Assembly (NCBI GenBank): GCA_016182435.1
Contig: JACPGN010000146.1
Location: 1 to 9,469 of the forward strand
Direction of reading: 5' to 3'
DNA length: 9,469 bases
From: Lentisphaerota bacterium
GTDB taxonomy: Bacteria; Verrucomicrobiota; Kiritimatiellia; JAAZAB01
In this document: positions 1 to 6,180 of the stretch, one piece after another
How the letters are laid out: each line of letters opens with the position of its first letter
How positions within the stretch are numbered: position 1 is the first letter of the stretch
The notes under the pieces: model-generated
The model's database searches: none
Told to the model about the DNA's origin: nothing
Seen by the model: only the letters and a program-made list of their open reading frames with translations
Translations under genes and position numbers: made by a program

Positions 1-152
1 CCATTTATGCCGGGGCCACCATCCTGGGCGGCGATACCATTGTCGGCGAAGGCGCGGTAATTGGCGGCAATGTCTGGTTGACCCATTCGGTGCCGCCGGG
101 CGCCAAGGTCTATAACCTGCAGCCCGGTCCCAGCATCCAAATGGTCGAATGA
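1..152 (+). CDS. cysE: Serine O-acetyltransferase, C-terminal end (partial)
   Basis: Reading in frame from base 3, the last 49 codons give a left-handed beta-helix tail with hexapeptide repeats ([20 protein letters not shown]), followed by [16 protein letters not shown] and a short tail ending at TGA (150-152). This pattern is typical of the serine acetyltransferases of the EpsC/CysE type, which transfer acetyl from acetyl-CoA to L-serine to make O-acetylserine, the carbon skeleton for cysteine, in the cytoplasm. The GGNVW.T.SVPPG motif is what separates it from the many other hexapeptide acyltransferases. The start and the N-terminal helical domain lie outside the window. The stop overlaps the ATG of the following gene (ATGA), so the two are probably cotranscribed, although their functions do not obviously connect. 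A related sugar or polysaccharide acetyltransferase cannot be fully excluded from the tail alone. Confidence 0.8.
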   Translation, partial: IYAGATILGGDTIVGEGAVIGGNVWLTHSVPPGAKVYNLQPGPSIQMVE

Positions 153-1210
153 CCGGCCGCTCAACGGATATGATTGATATTTTTTCTTTGCATTCGACGT
201 TCGGCGTTCGACTCGCCGGGGCGAAGCGCTATGGCGGAGCCTGGTGTTGGATGTTCGGCGTTTGCTTTTGTCTTGTGACTGGCCCCGCCCGCGCCGAGGG
301 CTTGCCCCTCCTGGTGTGTAATGAGCCGGAATATCATTTCGGCGCGCTGAGCAACACGAATGAGGTGCCACACACATTCGTGCTGGCCAATGAAGGCGAC
401 GCGCCGCTTACGATTTCGCGGGTTCACCCCGATTGCGGGTGCACCCTGGTGCGCCTGGAACGCGAGATCATTCCCCCCGGCGATGAAATTACCGTGCAGG
501 TGCGGCTGATCCTTAAAGGCCGTTCCGGCTCTCAGCATAAGCGTATAACAATTGAATCCGATGATCCGACCCTGCCGCGGCTGACGCTGAGCTTGATCGG
601 GGAAGCCGTGGCCGAAGTGCAATTAACGCCGGAGCGGATTTTCTGGGGCAATTTGCGGAGCGATGCGGCGGAAGTCAAAACCATTGATATCAAGTTTCAT
701 GAGTCAGCCCCCGCCCAGGTCACCGGAGCGGGCGTTTCGTCAAGCGCTTTTGCTGTTGACCTGGGAACAAATAAGCCCGGAATAGCCTATTCCGCCCGGA
801 TTCGGCCCGTGCCGCCCTTGCGGCTTGGCCAGTTTGAAACTGACCTCTGGCTGACCACTGATTCAGTCCGCTATCCCCGCCTGACGGCGCCCATGCAAGG
901 GCGCGTGGTGGGTGACATTTACGCCGTGCCGGAGGAGTTAACCCTGGCGTCCAAGCCCGCCGATAAGCGCGTGGAACGCTTGCTCATGGTCCAAACCAGC
1001 CTGCCGCGGCCTTTCACAATTCTCAAGGTAGAGCCGCCCCTGACGAACATGGAAGTCCAAGTTCGTTCGACGCGCCACCGGGGTTACCGGATCGAGTTGC
1101 GCAATATCTTTCCCGACCCGGCGCTGGACGGCAAACTTTTGGTGATTACCACCGATTGTGAAACCATGCCGGTGCTCACCGTGCCCTTCCGTCTTAGCCA
1201 ACCGCAATAG
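149..1210 (+). CDS. Secreted DUF1573 domain protein
   Basis: This is a 353-residue protein with an N-terminal signal: KR at residues 26-27, a hydrophobic stretch around 31-45, and a likely signal peptidase I site after ARA (residue 49). Residues about 60-155 match the DUF1573 pattern: [16 protein letters not shown], then NEGDAPLTI, the PDCGCT motif with cysteines 96 and 98, and [14 protein letters not shown]1573 is an immunoglobulin-like beta-sandwich found in exported proteins of Bacteroidota and PVC bacteria, and its function is unknown. The rest (about 155-353) looks like one or two further beta-rich domains, each beginning with a motif such as [11 protein letters not shown] or AVPEELTL. 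I chose the start at 149 because it overlaps the upstream stop as ATGA. Met8 (170) and Met35 (251) are alternatives, but Met35 would remove the basic part of the signal. The signal region is coded through heptamer-like repeats (see 193-213). The 3' end overlaps the convergent ridA gene. Confidence 0.82.
   Translation: MTGRSTDMIDIFSLHSTFGVRLAGAKRYGGAWCWMFGVCFCLVTGPARAEGLPLLVCNEPEYHFGALSNTNEVPHTFVLANEGDAPLTISRVHPDCGCTLVRLEREIIPPGDEITVQVRLILKGRSGSQHKRITIESDDPTLPRLTLSLIGEAVAEVQLTPERIFWGNLRSDAAEVKTIDIKFHESAPAQVTGAGVSSSAFAVDLGTNKPGIAYSARIRPVPPLRLGQFETDLWLTTDSVRYPRLTAPMQGRVVGDIYAVPEELTLASKPADKRVERLLMVQTSLPRPFTILKVEPPLTNMEVQVRSTRHRGYRIELRNIFPDPALDGKLLVITTDCETMPVLTVPFRLSQPQ
193..213. repeat. Degenerate heptamer tract inside the signal-peptide coding region
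   Basis: Three tandem 7-mers (ttcgacg, ttcggcg, ttcgact) lie at 193-213, and a further ttcggcg at 254-260. They fall in the part of the DUF1573 gene that encodes the poorly conserved leader, ahead of the predicted cleavage site. Three units is short enough to arise by chance, but the period-7 pattern recurs elsewhere in the window. Confidence 0.4.
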
Positions 1211-1574
1211 CGTCCAGTTCCACCAGGGCGCCTAAGGGCAACCTGGCCTGCGCGGTGGTGCGGACCGGCGGCAGCTCGGCGCTGAAATAACTCCCATAAA
1301 TCTCGTTGAAGGCGGGATAATCCTCCAGGTTGGCCAAAAAGACTGTAACCTTGACGACGTCAGGTAAGCCCAATCCGGCCTGCTCGAGAATGGCCTCTAA
1401 GCTTTCCAATACCCGCTCGGTCTGCGGTTTAATCCCGCCGGCAACCAGTTGGCCGCGCGGCGGGTCGAGCGCGATAATACCCTGGACATAGAGCGTGTTG
1501 CCGACCTTGATGCCCTGCGAATAGCGCCCAAGGGGTTTGGGCGCCTTATCCGTTGCAATAACGGTTTTGTTCAT
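1194..1574 (-). CDS. ridA: RidA family (YjgF/YER057c/UK114) imine/enamine deaminase
   Basis: This 126-residue protein has the full family length. RidA proteins are cytoplasmic trimers that hydrolyse reactive 2-aminoacrylate and related enamines/imines released by PLP enzymes, giving 2-keto acids and ammonia. Visible family features are GRYSQG near residues 16-21, the QGIIALDP strand (31-38), the long helix with VLESLEAILEQAG, VVKVTVFL (73-80), and the C-terminal [23 protein letters not shown]. Arg105 matches the conserved substrate-carboxylate arginine and Glu119 the conserved acidic residue. In the usual SGQI segment the serine is replaced by glutamine (Gln31), which may shift substrate preference. 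The ATG at 1574 is the only reasonable start, but no clear Shine-Dalgarno precedes it. The stop (TAA, 1196-1194) lies inside the end of the convergent DUF1573 gene. It follows rnhC on the same strand after a 174-bp repeat-rich gap. Confidence 0.93.
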   Translation of the reverse strand: MNKTVIATDKAPKPLGRYSQGIKVGNTLYVQGIIALDPPRGQLVAGGIKPQTERVLESLEAILEQAGLGLPDVVKVTVFLANLEDYPAFNEIYGSYFSAELPPVRTTAQARLPLGALVELDAIAVG

Positions 1575-1666
1575 GGTTTTGGCTGGGCAGGGCTTGTCCC
1601 GCGTCCCGCGTGGCTACCTCATCGCCGCTGCTGTCCGCTCTGGTCTGTCTGCGTTCCACGCTCTAC

Positions 1667-1751
1667 GCATTCGTTGGTTCGTTGATTCGATAATTCGGTG
1701 ATTCGTAATCCTGCAGTTCTTCGTTTTACGAATCAACCAATCATCAAATCA
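1667..1751. repeat. Inverted octamer-repeat element between rnhC and ridA
   Basis: Five tandem degenerate 8-mers fill 1667-1706 (gcattcgt, tggttcgt, tgattcga, taattcgg, tgattcgt). After a spacer containing the palindrome ctgcag (1711-1716), three 8-mers follow in the opposite orientation at 1728-1751 (acgaatca, accaatca, tcaaatca). The inner arms form a perfect 10-bp stem (1699-1708 with 1726-1735) around a 17-nt loop. The last inverted unit supplies the TGA stop codon of rnhC (1751-1749), so the element starts exactly where the gene ends and could fold in the mRNA as a 3' stem. No long T-run follows it, so it is not a classical intrinsic terminator. Next to it, at 1596-1609, the 7-mer gtcccgc occurs twice in tandem. 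Confidence 0.6.
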
Positions 1752-2753
1752 TCTATTTTTCCGCCCCTGTCGTCTGTAGTCCGGCTTGGATTTAACCAGG
1801 CCTTCCCGGCCGAGGGCCGCGCGCTTAAGCTGGAGCTTCTCCAGCACTTGATCGGTCGTGCGGAAATGGCATTTGGCCGTTTTCAGCAGTACTTGGGCGC
1901 CATGTTGTTTGACCAGGTCCTCGGCTGCCGCCTTGACCTGGTCGGATGCGCCTTTGGGAAACGCCAGATTATATTCCTTGCGCATTTTGACCAGGGCGTT
2001 GAGAAACGCCGCGCGCGCCAGGATGGAAGCCGCGGCCACGGCTGCGTCCGCCTCAGCCCGGTGCCGCTGGACCAGCTCGATCCGGCGGCCGCGCGTCATC
2101 AGCGCGCGTTTGACCTGCTCCTGGTTGCCGAACTGGTCGGAAATGGCCCGCGGACATTCCGGCACGTGCGCAAGCAGATTTTCAATGGCGCGGGCGTGGC
2201 CCCAGGAAAGCATGCTATTGACACTGCGGAATTGCGCATACAGCCGGTTATAGGCTTGTGGGCCGATCATAACGATGCTGAAGCGTTTGCCCAGGAGCTC
2301 TCTGATATCCCGGGCCAGTTCCTGGGCGCGCTTGTCGCTGGAAATATGCTTGCTGTCCTTCACGCCCATGGCGAGCATTTCTTTGACTAAGGCGTTGTCC
2401 GCGTAGGCGCCGGCAATGACCAGCGGGCCGAAGAAATCGCCCTTGCCGCTTTCGTCAATGCCCATGTGCGGCTGGTAGGCTTCCGGGTTGAGCATTTCCT
2501 CATAACCCACGCCGACCTGGAGCAGGACCTTAGGCTCCAGCACATAGGTTACAAACTCCTGCGCCGCGCGGCCCTGGATCAGGCATTTGCCGCTCTGGTA
2601 AAGAATGATCCGGCAACTGTCGGTTTCCGCCGCGGCCTGGGCATAGGGCACCACAGCCGGACGGTAGTTGCCCCCGCGCAGGATCTCCATCAGCATGATC
2701 TGCTGTTCCTCGGTCAAGGGATAGGTGAACGACGTTTTGAGGGGTGGATCCAT
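1749..2753 (-). CDS. rnhC: Ribonuclease HIII
   Basis: This type 2 RNase H cuts the RNA strand of RNA:DNA hybrids in the cytoplasm (R-loops, primer remnants). The protein is 334 residues counted from the chosen start. The N-terminal ~90 residues fit the TBP-like substrate-binding domain that distinguishes HIII from HII. The catalytic domain opens with GIDESGKGDFFGPLVIAG. The likely metal-binding DEDE set is Asp100, Glu101 (DESGKGD), Asp206 (ISDQFG) and Glu234 (HRAEAD before AVAAASILAR). VKDSKHIS is the other family motif. The frame is open for another 43 codons upstream (to 2882), but those codons run through an AT-rich heptamer tract and hairpins and resemble no RNase H. ATG 2753 gives the usual distance to the DESGKG motif. 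No good Shine-Dalgarno precedes it. The C-terminal tail (LGREGLVKSKPDYRRQGRKNR) is basic and may be disordered. Confidence 0.93.
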   Translation of the reverse strand: MDPPLKTSFTYPLTEEQQIMLMEILRGGNYRPAVVPYAQAAAETDSCRIILYQSGKCLIQGRAAQEFVTYVLEPKVLLQVGVGYEEMLNPEAYQPHMGIDESGKGDFFGPLVIAGAYADNALVKEMLAMGVKDSKHISSDKRAQELARDIRELLGKRFSIVMIGPQAYNRLYAQFRSVNSMLSWGHARAIENLLAHVPECPRAISDQFGNQEQVKRALMTRGRRIELVQRHRAEADAAVAAASILARAAFLNALVKMRKEYNLAFPKGASDQVKAAAEDLVKQHGAQVLLKTAKCHFRTTDQVLEKLQLKRAALGREGLVKSKPDYRRQGRKNR

Positions 2754-2758
2754 GATGA

Positions 2759-2790
2759 TGAAATTGGAAACTTGAAATTGGAAATTTGGA
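2759..2790. repeat. AT-rich heptamer tract in the rnhC leader
   Basis: Period-7 units run through 2762-2790: aattgga, aacttga, aattgga, aatttgga. As a consequence the 12-mer tgaaattggaaa occurs twice exactly, at 2759-2770 and 2773-2784. The tract ends 5 nt upstream of the chosen rnhC start codon, where a ribosome binding site would be expected, and offers no Shine-Dalgarno on the minus strand. It would leave the initiation region A/T-rich and unstructured. Confidence 0.55.
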
Positions 2791-2822
2791 TTATGGCAGG
2801 GCACCGCGACCGTCGCCGCACA

Positions 2823-2870
2823 CCCGCCGGAGGCGGGGCAGGCATAGTGTTTACCACGCGTTTCGCGTGG
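2823..2870. repeat. Two short perfect hairpins upstream of rnhC
   Basis: cccgcc-gga-ggcggg (2823-2837, 6-bp stem) and ccacgcg-ttt-cgcgtgg (2854-2870, 7-bp stem) stand 16 bp apart in the non-coding stretch between the pseudoprotease gene and rnhC. Neither is followed by a T-run on either strand, so neither is a clear terminator. They are probably parts of a dispersed palindromic repeat, but the copy number cannot be judged from one window. Confidence 0.45.
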
Positions 2871-2928
2871 CGCCTCCCACATGAAACAGTCGCCGAGGGC
2901 CTAATTCAATGTCTAGGAATTTCAATGT

Positions 2929-2982
2929 TGTAGCCGGGGTCGCTGACCCCGGAAAAGACCGGCCTCAGCGAGGCCGGCTACA
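2929..2982. repeat. REP doublet (REPIN/BIME-like) with GTAG ends
   Basis: This 54-bp element is bounded by a perfect 9-bp inverted repeat (tgtagccgg / ccggctaca). Each half carries GTAG at its outer edge followed by an 8-bp hairpin with a 3-nt loop: ccggggtc-gct-gaccccgg (2934-2952) and ccggcctc-agc-gaggccgg (2959-2977), separated by aaaaga. Read in the same orientation, the two 23-nt halves differ at only four positions, GG to CC in the 5' stem and CC to GG in the 3' stem, so every change preserves pairing. A GTAG tetranucleotide at the foot of a palindrome, in inverted pairs, is the hallmark of REP elements mobilised by RAYT (TnpA_REP) transposases in other bacteria. On the minus strand the first hairpin is followed by TCTTTTC, so it may also weakly terminate the transcript of the gene ending at 3021. 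No RAYT gene is in the window. Confidence 0.75.
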
Positions 2983-3020
2983 GTTTTTAGTTGCCAAAGG
3001 CCTGATTCAAGGGCTGGCGA

Positions 3021-3965
3021 CTACGGTTTTTTTACGGCCGGATTTTCAGGATTTGCCGACTTGCCTGTTTGAACGGGCTTGTCCGCTTGGGCAGGTTGGC
3101 CGCCGACTGCGCCAGTCGCATCGGCTGCGGCCGTCTTCTTAAGAGCCTGGCCGGCGGCTTCCAAGATCTCGGCGGCCGGAATGATCACCGGCGCCGGCAT
3201 GCTATTCTCGTCCATACTCATCATGCCCAACATCCCGCCCGATTGCGCGTCCGCTTTATTCTTACGCAGGCCCATAATGCCGAGGAGCTTCGCGTCCAGG
3301 GTGAACACGGGTATGCCGGATGGCCCGGGTTCCGACGGTACGTAGCAGGGACGCGGTTTGGTTACGATGGATGCGATGCGCGAGATAATCATCGAAGGTT
3401 GACGATCCAGGTGCTTGCCCTTGCGTCCGATGATGAGGATTTCATCCAATAGCTGCGGCTTGGTCTGGGAATTCGGGTTGATGAAGGCGAATGGCGGCAA
3501 TGGCTTGCCTTCCGTTTTTTCCGGCATTAGAAAGCTAAGGTCGAGGTCGGGATCGGTCAGCGCGATTTTGGCCGGGATTTCCTGACCATCGGCCATCCGG
3601 ATTTTGATGTTGGAGATATCGCTCTTGGCGTCAAATTTGGCGTTGTCCGCTCCACGCGCGCTCATTTGTTGCAGCATATCACCCAAGAAGCCACTGGCTT
3701 TGTCGAGCATGGATGCCGCCACAACGGTGAGCCCGGAGGGATCAATGACCGTGCCCAGGGTTTCCACTTTCAGTTCCTCGCTCGGCATCATCATGGCGCC
3801 CTTGCCGGATATTTGAATCTTATTCACGGCCGATACCCAGACAACCGCGCTTTGATTGTCCTTCAGCGTCTGCTTTGCCGTAAGGTTCGCGTTATTTTCG
3901 GCCGCCCCCGCCAACATGATCAAGACCGTTGAAAATGCCAGTGCCGCGCCGATGCTTTTTCTCAT
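3021..3965 (-). CDS. Exported trypsin-fold protein, probable pseudoprotease (His missing)
   Basis: This is a 314-residue protein with a signal peptide (MRKS, hydrophobic 5-20, likely cleavage near AGA/A at 21-22). The body follows the order of an HtrA/DegP protease domain. LGTVIDPSGLTVVAASMLD (70-88) sits where active enzymes have GSGVIIS.DGYVITNNHVV, so the catalytic His is replaced by Ser85. DPDLDLSFL (138-146) keeps the Asp (Asp142). GPSGIPVFTLDAKLLGIMGL (214-233) keeps the nucleophile position (Ser216), but in an altered GNSGGP context. Without His it should not work as a serine protease; a binding or chaperone-like role is inference. There is no PDZ domain. The tail (about 277-314) is rich in Ala, Pro and Lys and likely disordered. 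The gene begins 13 nt after the four-PDZ protease gene with a strong Shine-Dalgarno overlapping that gene's stop, so the two products are probably made together and may interact. Confidence 0.75.
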   Translation of the reverse strand: MRKSIGAALAFSTVLIMLAGAAENNANLTAKQTLKDNQSAVVWVSAVNKIQISGKGAMMMPSEELKVETLGTVIDPSGLTVVAASMLDKASGFLGDMLQQMSARGADNAKFDAKSDISNIKIRMADGQEIPAKIALTDPDLDLSFLMPEKTEGKPLPPFAFINPNSQTKPQLLDEILIIGRKGKHLDRQPSMIISRIASIVTKPRPCYVPSEPGPSGIPVFTLDAKLLGIMGLRKNKADAQSGGMLGMMSMDENSMPAPVIIPAAEILEAAGQALKKTAAADATGAVGGQPAQADKPVQTGKSANPENPAVKKP

Positions 3966-3972
3966 GGTCCGG

Positions 3973-3980
3973 CTCCTCCT
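3973..3980 (-). promoter_or_regulatory. Strong ribosome binding site overlapping the upstream stop codon
   Basis: On the minus strand AGGAGGAG lies 7 nt before the ATG at 3965. Its first two bases are the last two of the TAG stop (3981-3979) of the protease gene upstream. This fixes the start of the downstream gene and implies translational coupling, with ribosomes finishing the protease positioned to start the pseudoprotease. Confidence 0.8.
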
Positions 3981-6102
3981 ATTTGGTTTGTTCCGATTCC
4001 CAACTCGGCTCGATCTCCAGATACATGTTATGAATCCCGCGTTTTACGAAAAAGACCACCCTTTTTGGCTTTCGGTCTGCCACGGCCTTCAGCAATGTTT
4101 CGACGGATGCGACGTCGGGTGTGGGTTGTCCGTCTATGGCCAGGAGAATATCTTCCATGGCCAGATGGCCGAGCGCGGCCCAGCCGGCGTGGTCTACACG
4201 CTCCACGAAGACGCCCTCTATGTTATCATCAATTTGCTGGGCAACCCGATCATCGAACGCCAACTCCCGCACGCTGAACTCAAAGTTGTCATTCTTGTAG
4301 CGTTTCAGCTCGGCGGGAGGAATGGGTGGGTTTTCCAGCTTCAGCGGGATTGTCAAGGTCTTGCCGTCACGCATGACCTCTAACTGGACCTCGGTCCCGG
4401 GCTTGAACCGGCGGATCATGTTCGCAAGGACCTCATGATCCTCCAGGCGCGACGCCTCAATCTCATCGTCGTCCAGCTTGAGAATGATGTCGCCCACCTT
4501 GATCCCGGCTTTTTCGGCCTCATGGCCGGGATACATCTGGATCACCCGGACGCCTTTCCGGCCCTTGCATGCGAGCGCTTCGGCAAGATCCTCGGTAAGC
4601 ACTTGGGTGGCGGCGGCCAGCCATGCTTTGCGAGTTATCAAGGGCTCTTCCCTGGGCGGTTCCTTGCCCAAGCGGACCACGGTCAGGTATTTCTGCTCAT
4701 TCCGCTCGAAGCCGACCAGCGCCGGGACGGGGTCGGTCTTCCCGTGGGTCAGTTCCTCGGTAAGGCTGCGGAGCTCTTCTAAGGTTTTGAGCGGCTTCCG
4801 GTTGATTTCGAGGATGACATCCCGGGGCCGAAGGGGCGGCTTGGCTTCCGCGCTCGGTCCACCAGGCCGGATTGAATGGACAAACACGCCAAGTTTGTCC
4901 GAACGCTTAAGTTCCAAGGCGGACATCCGGGTGAGGTTGCGGGCCGTGATGCCCCAGGCCTTCAGTTCCTCGTCATCCCCACGCGCCCGTTCGGCTGAGT
5001 CCGTAGTCAACAACAGCTCCAGGGTCTCCTTGCCGCGAATGACCGTGGTTTTCACAGTCTTGCCGATGAGAACCGATGCGGCCAGACTATTGAATACGGG
5101 CAGATCTTCAGGGATGCTGCAATCCACGCTCGCGCCGTCAAACTCGGTGATCACGTCGCCGGGCTTGAATCCGGCTTGGGCAGCCGGCGACCGGCCGATG
5201 ACGCCGCCGACGAGAACGCCTTTTGTCAAGGAAGCATCCTTAAGCCGCGGTTGGCATTCGAGGCCGGTCCAACTGCGCTGGACCTTGCCGGTCTTGATAA
5301 TCTGGGCAGCGACGGACTTGACGACGTTGCCCGGAATGGCGCCTCCCAACCCCAGACTGATCTCGTTGATGCCGATCACCTCGCCGTCGCGATTGACCAG
5401 TGGGCCACCGCTGTTCCCGCCGTAGATTTGCGCGTCGTGGGTAATCCACCGGAGCAATGTTCCCACATTCTCGCCATCCAGTTCAAACGTGAATGGCCAG
5501 AACAGTTCCGGGAAAATCATCTTTGTGTTGCTGACAATGCCCTTGGTGACCGACTGTGAGACTGCCACAGGACTACCCATGGCGAAGACCGTGTCACCGA
5601 CACGGACTTTGTCGGAGTCTCCGAACGCGGCCGTCGCCAGCGGTTTATCCTTGTTCTTACGCTCGTCGAGTTTCAGCTTGAGCACGGCAATATCGGCCAG
5701 CGGGTCGGTTCCGACCAGGACAGCTTCGATTTCCTCGCCGTCCGTCAACCGGCAGATCAGCCGCTTGGCTTTGCCCGCAACGTGATGGTTGGTGATGACG
5801 TAACCGTCTTTGCTGATGATTACGCCGCTTCCGGCCCCGGCAAACTTCTGCAACCGACCGCTCTCTGGAGAAAGAATGACGACACTAATGCGCACCAGGG
5901 CGGGATATACCCGCGCCAGGGCGATTTCGAGTTCCTGTTGCTGTTGGTCGGAGGCGTTACCGGCCACCGGTACGGGGCGCGTGACGGGCGCCTCCGCTCT
6001 GACTACGGAACAGGCCAGAATACCGCCCCCCAGAATTCCGGCAAAAAAGACACTGCATCGCATGACTTTATATTTCATTAAATGATCCAACGTTTTCGGC
6101 AT
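3979..6102 (-). CDS. HtrA/DegP-type serine protease with four PDZ domains
   Basis: This 707-residue protein is predicted to be exported: basic residues about 10-15, hydrophobic 17-34, likely cleavage after VRA (36). The protease domain (about 55-270) has GSGVIISKDGYVITNHHVAG with catalytic His107, DPLADIAVL with Asp137, and YGGNSGGPLV with Ser231, so the triad is complete. Four PDZ-like domains follow, at about 276-367 (SPAAQAGFKPGDVI), 383-478 (PRDVILEINRKPL), 497-590 (EAEKAGIKVGDIILKLDDDEI) and 608-698 (ILLAIDGQPTPDVASVETLL). DegP has two and DegS one, so this is longer than usual. Such proteins degrade or refold damaged envelope proteins. A pre-Ser insertion (about 196-222) is also unusual. 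ATG 6102 is preferred, with AGGA 9 nt upstream and a GGAGG further out; Met9 and Met14 lack a site. Cys31 is not in a convincing lipobox. It is not assignable to degP, degQ or degS. Confidence 0.9.
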   Translation of the reverse strand: MPKTLDHLMKYKVMRCSVFFAGILGGGILACSVVRAEAPVTRPVPVAGNASDQQQQELEIALARVYPALVRISVVILSPESGRLQKFAGAGSGVIISKDGYVITNHHVAGKAKRLICRLTDGEEIEAVLVGTDPLADIAVLKLKLDERKNKDKPLATAAFGDSDKVRVGDTVFAMGSPVAVSQSVTKGIVSNTKMIFPELFWPFTFELDGENVGTLLRWITHDAQIYGGNSGGPLVNRDGEVIGINEISLGLGGAIPGNVVKSVAAQIIKTGKVQRSWTGLECQPRLKDASLTKGVLVGGVIGRSPAAQAGFKPGDVITEFDGASVDCSIPEDLPVFNSLAASVLIGKTVKTTVIRGKETLELLLTTDSAERARGDDEELKAWGITARNLTRMSALELKRSDKLGVFVHSIRPGGPSAEAKPPLRPRDVILEINRKPLKTLEELRSLTEELTHGKTDPVPALVGFERNEQKYLTVVRLGKEPPREEPLITRKAWLAAATQVLTEDLAEALACKGRKGVRVIQMYPGHEAEKAGIKVGDIILKLDDDEIEASRLEDHEVLANMIRRFKPGTEVQLEVMRDGKTLTIPLKLENPPIPPAELKRYKNDNFEFSVRELAFDDRVAQQIDDNIEGVFVERVDHAGWAALGHLAMEDILLAIDGQPTPDVASVETLLKAVADRKPKRVVFFVKRGIHNMYLEIEPSWESEQTK

Positions 6103-6116
6103 GCTGTCAAATCCTG

Positions 6117-6140
6117 CTGACCTCCGACTTCTGATTTCTG
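6117..6140. repeat. Heptamer tract in the protease gene leader
   Basis: On the plus strand 7-mers run in tandem: ctgacct, ccgactt, ctgattt, then a partial ctg. On the minus strand, where it lies in the mRNA leader, this reads as cagaaat, cagaagt, cggaggt. The last unit contributes a GGAGG 18 nt upstream of the protease ATG, too distant to be the main ribosome binding site; a separate AGGA 9 nt upstream is better placed. Confidence 0.5.
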
Positions 6141-6154
6141 GGACACTTCCTAAG

Positions 6155-6168
6155 GCGGGCCTGCCCGC
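6155..6168. repeat. Short GC-rich hairpin
   Basis: gcgggc-ct-gcccgc is a perfect palindrome of 6 bp per arm between the heptamer tract and the nonamer element. No T-run follows on the minus strand (the transcribed direction), so it is at best a weak terminator. Confidence 0.35.
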
Positions 6169-6180
6169 AACCCAAGAAAA

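Noticed and set aside
1667..1751. CRISPR-like repeat array
   Set aside because: The units are 8 bp, degenerate and contiguous, with no spacers, and no cas gene is present.
1698..2390. 230-codon plus-strand open frame over rnhC
   Set aside because: It is antisense to the RNase HIII catalytic domain, begins inside the octamer element, and shows no family motif.
4478..5425. Long plus-strand open frame opposite the four-PDZ protease
   Set aside because: The encoded sequence is low-complexity (Ser/Arg/Pro rich), has no recognisable domain, and mirrors the codon structure of a clearly real minus-strand gene.
6001..6012. Lipoprotein signal at Cys31 of the four-PDZ protease
   Set aside because: The residues before the cysteine (ILA) fit the lipobox poorly and a normal signal peptidase I site follows at VRA, so lipidation is not claimed.
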